Below, piece by piece: positions 59,472 through 64,000 of a stretch of 64,000 nt of DNA. The stretch is from Pseudomonas sp. AB6 (GTDB lineage Bacteria; Pseudomonadota; Gammaproteobacteria; Pseudomonadales; Pseudomonadaceae), in assembly GCF_034314105.1 (NCBI RefSeq), contig NZ_JAVIWJ010000001.1:374501-438500 (forward strand), written 5' to 3'. The notes below the pieces were generated by a model. It was not told where the DNA came from, made no database searches, and worked only from the letters and a program-made list of their open reading frames with translations. The first letter of the stretch is position 1. The number at the start of each line of letters is the position of its first letter. Made by a program: the position numbers and the translations under genes.

Positions 59472-60335
59472 ATGGCAGAAGTTACTGCAGCGTTGGTTAA
59501 AGAACTGCGCGAGCGCACCGGCGAAGGCATGATGGATTGCAAAAAAGCCTTGACTAAGGCTGACGGCGACATCGAAAAAGCCATCGACGACATGCGCGCA
59601 TCCGGTGCGATCAAAGCCGCCAAAAAGGCAGGTAACATCGCTGCTGAAGGCTCGATCAGCATCAAGGATGACGGCAAAGCCGCTGTTATCGTTGAAGTCA
59701 ACTCGCAGACCGACTTCCTCGCTCTACAGGACGACTTCAAGGCGTTCGTCGCTGCCAGTGTAGAAAAAGCATTCACTGACAAACTGACTGACGTTGCTCC
59801 ACTGATCGCCGCTCAAGAGCCTGATCGTTTGGTACTAGTAGGTAAAGTAGGCGAGAACGTTAACATTCGCCGTCTGGCACGTATTGAAGGTGATGTTGTA
59901 GGTTCGTACCTGCACGGCAACAAGATCGGTGTTGTTGTTGCCTTGAAAGGCGGAAGCGTCGAGCTGGCTAAAGACATTGCCATGCATGTTGCTGCGAGTG
60001 CTCCCGAGTTCTTGCTGCCTACCGAAGTGTCCGCTGAAGCCATTGAACGCGAGAAAGGTGTGTTCATGACCCTCAACGAAGACAAGATCAAAGGCAAGCC
60101 ACCTGAAATCGTTGAAAAAATGGTTGCCGGTCGTATCAGCAAGTTCCTCGCTGAAGCCAGCTTGGTCAATCAGCCATTCGTGAAAAACCCTGAGCTGACC
60201 GTTGGCGCATTGGCCAAGCAGGGCGGCGCTGAAATCGTTTCCTTTACTCGCTTTGCAGTGGGTGAAGGCATCGAGAAGCCAGTTGACAACTTTGCTGAGG
60301 AAGTTGCCGCACAGGTTGCTGCAAGCAAGAAGTAA
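59472..60335 (+). CDS. tsf: Elongation factor Ts
   Basis: The 287-residue nucleotide exchange factor for EF-Tu has the N-terminal motif [12 protein letters not shown] and the core block [16 protein letters not shown]. Ribosome site AGAGGAA precedes ATG 59472. Length is typical of proteobacterial EF-Ts. It follows rpsB, as in most bacteria. Confidence 0.97.
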   Translation: MAEVTAALVKELRERTGEGMMDCKKALTKADGDIEKAIDDMRASGAIKAAKKAGNIAAEGSISIKDDGKAAVIVEVNSQTDFLALQDDFKAFVAASVEKAFTDKLTDVAPLIAAQEPDRLVLVGKVGENVNIRRLARIEGDVVGSYLHGNKIGVVVALKGGSVELAKDIAMHVAASAPEFLLPTEVSAEAIEREKGVFMTLNEDKIKGKPPEIVEKMVAGRISKFLAEASLVNQPFVKNPELTVGALAKQGGAEIVSFTRFAVGEGIEKPVDNFAEEVAAQVAASKK

Positions 60336-60355
60336 GGCGGCTTTTAACTGTCGCC

Positions 60356-60393
60356 AAGAAGAGGCTGCCCGCTTACGCGCGCAGCCTCTTCTT
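60356..60393 (+). terminator. Rho-independent terminator after tsf
   Basis: Perfect 13-bp stem AAGAAGAGGCTGC / GCAGCCTCTTCTT with a 12-base loop. It lies 20 bases after tsf and separates rpsB-tsf from pyrH-frr. Confidence 0.88.
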
Positions 60394-60541
60394 CAAATAG
60401 GTAAAACGAATTTGTTTTCCTTGAGGAAGTGGCTTACAAGGCTGCATCCCCTCTGACGCTGTCACAGCGTCAACTAGAGTTAGCACAGGCTGAAAACAGC
60501 CCGCACAGAATTTTTTTAAAACGCGGCAGGAGAGATTCGCA

Positions 60542-61285
60542 ATGGCTCAGCAGGGCAGTGGTTATCAGGCTCGCTATAAACGCATTCTACTCAAGCTTAG
60601 CGGCGAGGCCCTGATGGGCTCGGAAGAGTTCGGCATCGACCCGAAAGTCCTGGATCGCATGGCCCTTGAAGTTGGCCAGTTAGTTGGTATCGGCGTGCAA
60701 GTCGGTCTCGTAATTGGCGGCGGTAACCTTTTCCGTGGGGCGGCCTTAAGTGCTGCCGGTATGGATCGAGTCACAGGGGACCACATGGGCATGCTGGCCA
60801 CTGTGATGAACGCTTTGGCCATGCGCGATGCGCTGGAACGTGCCAATATTTCAGCCATCGTGATGTCCGCTATTTCTATGGTTGGCGTGACGGATCATTA
60901 CGATCGTCGCAAAGCCATGCGCCACCTCAATGCCAAAGACGTTGTGATTTTTGCTGCCGGTACCGGTAACCCTTTTTTCACTACCGATTCGGCAGCCTGT
61001 CTGCGAGCAATCGAAATTGACGCAGACGTAGTGCTCAAAGCGACTAAGGTCGATGGCGTTTACACTGCAGATCCGTTCAAAGACCCGCATGCCGAGAAGT
61101 TCGATCATCTGACCTACGATGAAGTGCTGGATCGCAAGCTGGGCGTGATGGATCTGACGGCCATATGCCTGTGCCGTGACCACAAGATGCCGTTGCGCGT
61201 ATTTAACATGAATAAGCCCGGCGCCCTGCTGAATATTGTGCACGGCGGCGCTGAGGGAACTCTGATCGAGGAAGGCCAACAATGA
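60542..61285 (+). CDS. pyrH: UMP kinase
   Basis: The 247-residue amino-acid-kinase-fold enzyme phosphorylates [17 protein letters not shown] at the N-terminus, GGGNLFRG and the [12 protein letters not shown] segment identify it. AGGAG precedes ATG 60542. The stop overlaps the frr start by ATGA, so the two are co-translated. A 206-base gap with a terminator separates it from tsf, so it probably has its own promoter. Confidence 0.97.
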   Translation: MAQQGSGYQARYKRILLKLSGEALMGSEEFGIDPKVLDRMALEVGQLVGIGVQVGLVIGGGNLFRGAALSAAGMDRVTGDHMGMLATVMNALAMRDALERANISAIVMSAISMVGVTDHYDRRKAMRHLNAKDVVIFAAGTGNPFFTTDSAACLRAIEIDADVVLKATKVDGVYTADPFKDPHAEKFDHLTYDEVLDRKLGVMDLTAICLCRDHKMPLRVFNMNKPGALLNIVHGGAEGTLIEEGQQ

Positions 61286-61839
61286 TCAATGAAATCAAGA
61301 AAGATGCCCAAGCCCGTATGCAGAAGAGCCTTGAGTCTCTGGCTCATGCATTCAGTCGTATTCGTACTGGCCAGGCCCACCCAAGTATTCTCGGTGGGGT
61401 GATGGTGCCTTACTACGGTGCAGATACTCCGCTGAATCAGGTGGCGAACGTTACGGTCAAAGATTCACGCACCCTGCAAGTCGTTGCGTTTGAACGCAAC
61501 ATGTTGGGAGCCGTTGACAAAGCGATTCAAAGTTCAGGGTTAGGTTTCAACCCAACGAACCTGGGCGAGTTGTTGCTGATCTCCATGCCTGCCCTGACCG
61601 AAGAGACCCGCAAGGGTTTCACCAAGCAAGCACGCGATGCAGCGGAAGATGCTCGGGTGGCGGTGCGCAACATTCGTCGAGATTCGCTGAGTCAGTTCAA
61701 GGATCTTATTAAAGAGAAAGAAATCAGCGAAGACGAAGAACGTCGTGCCGCTGATGACATCCAAAAGTTGACCGACAAGTTTGTGGCGGATATCGAAACC
61801 GCTGTGAAACAAAAAGAAGCGGACCTGATGGCCGTATAA
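61282..61839 (+). CDS. frr: Ribosome-recycling factor
   Basis: The 185-residue protein splits post-termination ribosomes with EF-G. It has the three-helix domain ([23 protein letters not shown], late [24 protein letters not shown]) and inserted beta domain of RRF. Length is exactly typical. It overlaps pyrH (ATGA) and is 17 bases before uppS. Confidence 0.97.
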   Translation: MINEIKKDAQARMQKSLESLAHAFSRIRTGQAHPSILGGVMVPYYGADTPLNQVANVTVKDSRTLQVVAFERNMLGAVDKAIQSSGLGFNPTNLGELLLISMPALTEETRKGFTKQARDAAEDARVAVRNIRRDSLSQFKDLIKEKEISEDEERRAADDIQKLTDKFVADIETAVKQKEADLMAV

Positions 61840-61856
61840 AGGGTCAGTGCGTTTTT

Positions 61857-62612
61857 ATGGATAAGACCAAACAGGCTTTACTGTCATCGATACCGCGACA
61901 TGTCGCGATTATCATGGATGGTAATAATCGTTGGGCGAAGAAGCGTCTTTTACCCGGTATCGCCGGGCACAAAGCTGGCGTAGACGCCGTTCGTGCGGTC
62001 ATTGAGGTTTGCGCTGAAGCCAAGGTCGAAGTATTGACCTTGTTCGCTTTTTCCAGTGAGAACTGGCAGCGCCCGGCCGAAGAAGTCGGGGCTTTGATGG
62101 AGCTTTTTTTCACCGCCTTGCGCCGTGAGACACGGCGCCTGAACGATAACTCCATCAGCCTGCGAATTATCGGAGATCGTTCTCGGTTCCACCCCGAGCT
62201 GCAGGCTGCTATGCGCGAAGCTGAATTGCAGACTGCCGGCAACGATCGTTTTGTGCTGCAAATTGCGGCCAATTACGGTGGGCAATGGGATATCGCTCAG
62301 GCGGCGCAGCGCCTTGCTCGCGAGGTTCAAGCCGGGCATCTTCAGCCGCAAGACATCACGCCGGAACTGTTGCAAACCTGTTTGGCAACCGGCGATTTGC
62401 CGTTGCCGGATTTATGCATCCGTACCGGTGGCGAACATCGCATCAGCAATTTTTTACTTTGGCAGCTTGCCTACTCAGAACTGTATTTCTCCGACCTGTT
62501 TTGGCCGGACTTCAAGCACGATGCCATGCGCACGGCACTGGCAGATTTTGCTTCCCGCCAACGTCGCTTCGGTAAAACGAGTGAGCAAATAGAAGCTGGA
62601 GCCCGGGCTTAA
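61857..62612 (+). CDS. uppS: Undecaprenyl diphosphate synthase
   Basis: The 251-residue cis-prenyltransferase makes undecaprenyl diphosphate, the lipid carrier for peptidoglycan and also for the Arn pathway. The catalytic block is HVAIIMDGNNRWAKKR. FAFSSENWQRPAEEV and RTGGEHRISNFLLWQLAYSELYF are the other family blocks. GNN replaces GNG within the DGNGRWA motif, a common variant in this group. Its stop overlaps the cdsA ATG by one base (TAATG). Confidence 0.96.
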   Translation: MDKTKQALLSSIPRHVAIIMDGNNRWAKKRLLPGIAGHKAGVDAVRAVIEVCAEAKVEVLTLFAFSSENWQRPAEEVGALMELFFTALRRETRRLNDNSISLRIIGDRSRFHPELQAAMREAELQTAGNDRFVLQIAANYGGQWDIAQAAQRLAREVQAGHLQPQDITPELLQTCLATGDLPLPDLCIRTGGEHRISNFLLWQLAYSELYFSDLFWPDFKHDAMRTALADFASRQRRFGKTSEQIEAGARA

Positions 62613-63427
62613 TGTTGAAACAACGAATAATCACAGCGCTGATCCTATTGCCTATTGCCTTGTTTGGCTTTTTTCTCCTCGAAGGTGCGAGTTTTGCGGT
62701 GTTCATCGGTGTGGTTGTGACACTGGGTGCTTGGGAATGGGCACGTTTGGCAGGGTTTACCGCTCAGGTCGCTCGAATCATTTACGCGGCTTTGATCGCT
62801 GCATTGTTATGGCTTATGTACGTATTGCCGGATCTGGCGCCTTGGGTTCTGGGTGCTGCAGTTCTATGGTGGCTATTGGCAACGTTCCTTGTGTTGACCT
62901 TCCCCGAGACCAGTCGTCATTGGTCTAGCGCGGCCTGCAAGTTGGTGATCGGTTTATTGATACTGCTGCCGGCCTGGCAGGGACTGGTACTGATCAAGCA
63001 GTGGGAACTGGGTAACTGGTTGATCCTGTCAGTCATGGTACTGGTCTGGGGCGCAGATATCGGTGCGTATTTTTCAGGCAAGGCCTTCGGCAAGCGCAAG
63101 CTAGCGGCGAAAGTCAGCCCAGGCAAGAGTTGGGAGGGATTGTTTGGCGGCTTACTTGCCAGTTTATTGATCACCACTGTCGTTGGTATCTTTCGCGGTT
63201 GGTCCGGCTCGCAGTTTGCCCTTGGTTTGCTTGGCGCTGCCGTAGTGGTACTGATTTCGGTGGTCGGTGATTTGACCGAAAGCATGTTCAAGCGTCAGTC
63301 CGGGGTCAAAGACAGCAGTAACCTGCTTCCCGGCCACGGCGGGGTACTGGATCGAATTGACAGTTTGACGGCCGCTATTCCAGTTTTTGCGGTGCTGCTC
63401 TGGTCCGCTAACTGGGGTGTGATGTGA
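62612..63427 (+). CDS. cdsA: Phosphatidate cytidylyltransferase
   Basis: The 271-residue membrane enzyme makes CDP-diacylglycerol from phosphatidate and CTP. It has about eight membrane helices and the C-terminal CDS signature, including [37 protein letters not shown] with its acidic and His residues. It overlaps uppS by one base and the dxr GTG start by 4 bases. Confidence 0.96.
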   Translation: MLKQRIITALILLPIALFGFFLLEGASFAVFIGVVVTLGAWEWARLAGFTAQVARIIYAALIAALLWLMYVLPDLAPWVLGAAVLWWLLATFLVLTFPETSRHWSSAACKLVIGLLILLPAWQGLVLIKQWELGNWLILSVMVLVWGADIGAYFSGKAFGKRKLAAKVSPGKSWEGLFGGLLASLLITTVVGIFRGWSGSQFALGLLGAAVVVLISVVGDLTESMFKRQSGVKDSSNLLPGHGGVLDRIDSLTAAIPVFAVLLWSANWGVM

Positions 63428-64000
63428 AAAAGCTTCAACAGATCACCGTGCTGGGTGCCACCGGCTCGGTGGGCCTTAGCACGCTGGACGTTATTGCTCG
63501 CCATCCGGATCTCTATCAGGTGTTCGCTCTAACAGGCTTCAGCCGATTGAAAGAGCTGCTTGCGCTGTGCGTGCTCCATTCTCCACGGTTTGCTGTGGTC
63601 CCGCAGTTGCACTTGGCACGCGGGCTACAGGATGCCTTAGCGGCAGCTGGTCTCGATACACGAGTGCTGGTGGGAGAGGATGGTCTCTGTGAGGTCGCAG
63701 CTCACTCACAAGTTGATACGGTGCTGGCAGCCATTGTTGGCGCAGCTGGGTTGCGTCCGACGTTGGCAGCGGTAGAGACGGGCAAGAAGGTTTTACTTGC
63801 TAACAAAGAAGCCTTGGTTATGTCTGGTGCTCTGTTCATGCAGGCGGTGCGTCGTAGCGGCGCCGTGCTGTTGCCGATAGACAGTGAACACAACGCTATT
63901 TTTCAATGCTTGCCTGCTGACTGTTCCAGTGGTTTGGGCGCGGTCGGCGTACGCCGTATCCTACTGACCGCATCTGGTGGTCCTTTTCGTGAAACGCCTC
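63424..64000 (+). CDS. dxr: 1-deoxy-D-xylulose 5-phosphate reductoisomerase, 5' part
   Basis: The gene begins with GTG 63424 inside the cdsA stop (GTGA) and is open to the end of the window (192 codons seen, about half the usual 400). Dxr is the second enzyme of the MEP isoprenoid pathway. The NADPH motif GATGSVG, the LLANKEALV segment and the metal-binding [11 protein letters not shown] are present. Its product feeds the isoprenoid supply used by UppS encoded upstream. Confidence 0.95.
   Translation, partial: MKKLQQITVLGATGSVGLSTLDVIARHPDLYQVFALTGFSRLKELLALCVLHSPRFAVVPQLHLARGLQDALAAAGLDTRVLVGEDGLCEVAAHSQVDTVLAAIVGAAGLRPTLAAVETGKKVLLANKEALVMSGALFMQAVRRSGAVLLPIDSEHNAIFQCLPADCSSGLGAVGVRRILLTASGGPFRETP

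Noticed and set aside
1..64000. tRNA, rRNA genes and CRISPR arrays
   Set aside because: No cloverleaf-like tRNA stretch, rRNA sequence or regularly spaced direct repeats were seen in the gaps between genes.

Overview
The window is chromosomal DNA from a Pseudomonas species. It is more like the fluorescens or another non-aeruginosa lineage than P. aeruginosa itself. This rests on gene content and order: wspABCDEFR, then prfB, lysS, a TetR gene, ppc, adk, mexLJK-like genes and plsB, and later dapD, dapC, glnD, map, rpsB, tsf, pyrH, frr, uppS, cdsA and dxr follow the order I recall for the PA3650-PA3708 part of P. aeruginosa PAO1. The blocks rlmA-dapE-ndvB (PA1161-PA1163 in PAO1) and arnBCADTEF-ugd (PA3552-PA3559 in PAO1) sit elsewhere in that genome. 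The species call is an inference; no marker RNA gene is present.

Layout. 1-7094 (+): the 3' end of wspA and complete wspB, C, D, E, F and R, a surface-sensing chemosensory system whose output is cyclic di-GMP. 7318-14022 (+): prfB with its programmed +1 frameshift, lysS, a TetR regulator, a lipoprotein, a DUF1704 putative metallopeptidase, an alpha/beta-hydrolase lipoprotein and a small membrane protein. 14090-15975 (-): lptF (OmpA-like lipoprotein), a DUF4398 lipoprotein and a small conserved protein. 16206-23441 (mostly +): ppc, adk, tsaB, a small unknown gene, a DUF72 gene and rsmJ, with one minus-strand unknown gene carrying an internal duplication. 23515-28415: a mexL-like repressor divergent from the mexJK efflux genes. 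28486-37510 (-): DUF4197 and YbaY-like genes, plsB, a small unknown gene, rlmA-dapE and ndvB; this block contains one REP-type repeat and is followed by another. 37791-41735: tcdA (+), then sufE/csdE, csdA, dapD and an ArsC-family gene (-). 42138-52687 (-): nine genes read as one tightly coupled unit, arnBCADTEF-ugd plus an extra PMT-family glycosyltransferase. 53405-58211 (-): map, glnD, dapC. 58546-64000 (+): rpsB, tsf, pyrH, frr, uppS, cdsA and the start of dxr.

How the genes work together. Wsp links surface contact to WspR and so to cyclic di-GMP. The arn genes make UDP-L-Ara4N from UDP-glucose and transfer it to lipid A, which is the classic polymyxin-resistance modification. DapD, DapC and DapE are three enzymes of the succinylase branch of diaminopimelate/lysine synthesis. 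TsaB (t6A) and TcdA (cyclic t6A) act in succession on the same tRNA base, and RsmJ and RlmA methylate rRNA. The final cluster combines translation (rpsB, tsf, frr), UMP phosphorylation (pyrH) and lipid/isoprenoid synthesis (uppS, cdsA, dxr). I found no rRNA or tRNA gene, CRISPR array, prophage or intact insertion sequence. Most of the window is conserved core genome. The least explained parts are the arn insertion and its edges, the extra glycosyltransferase, the duplicated unknown protein and the 717-base stretch upstream of arnB.
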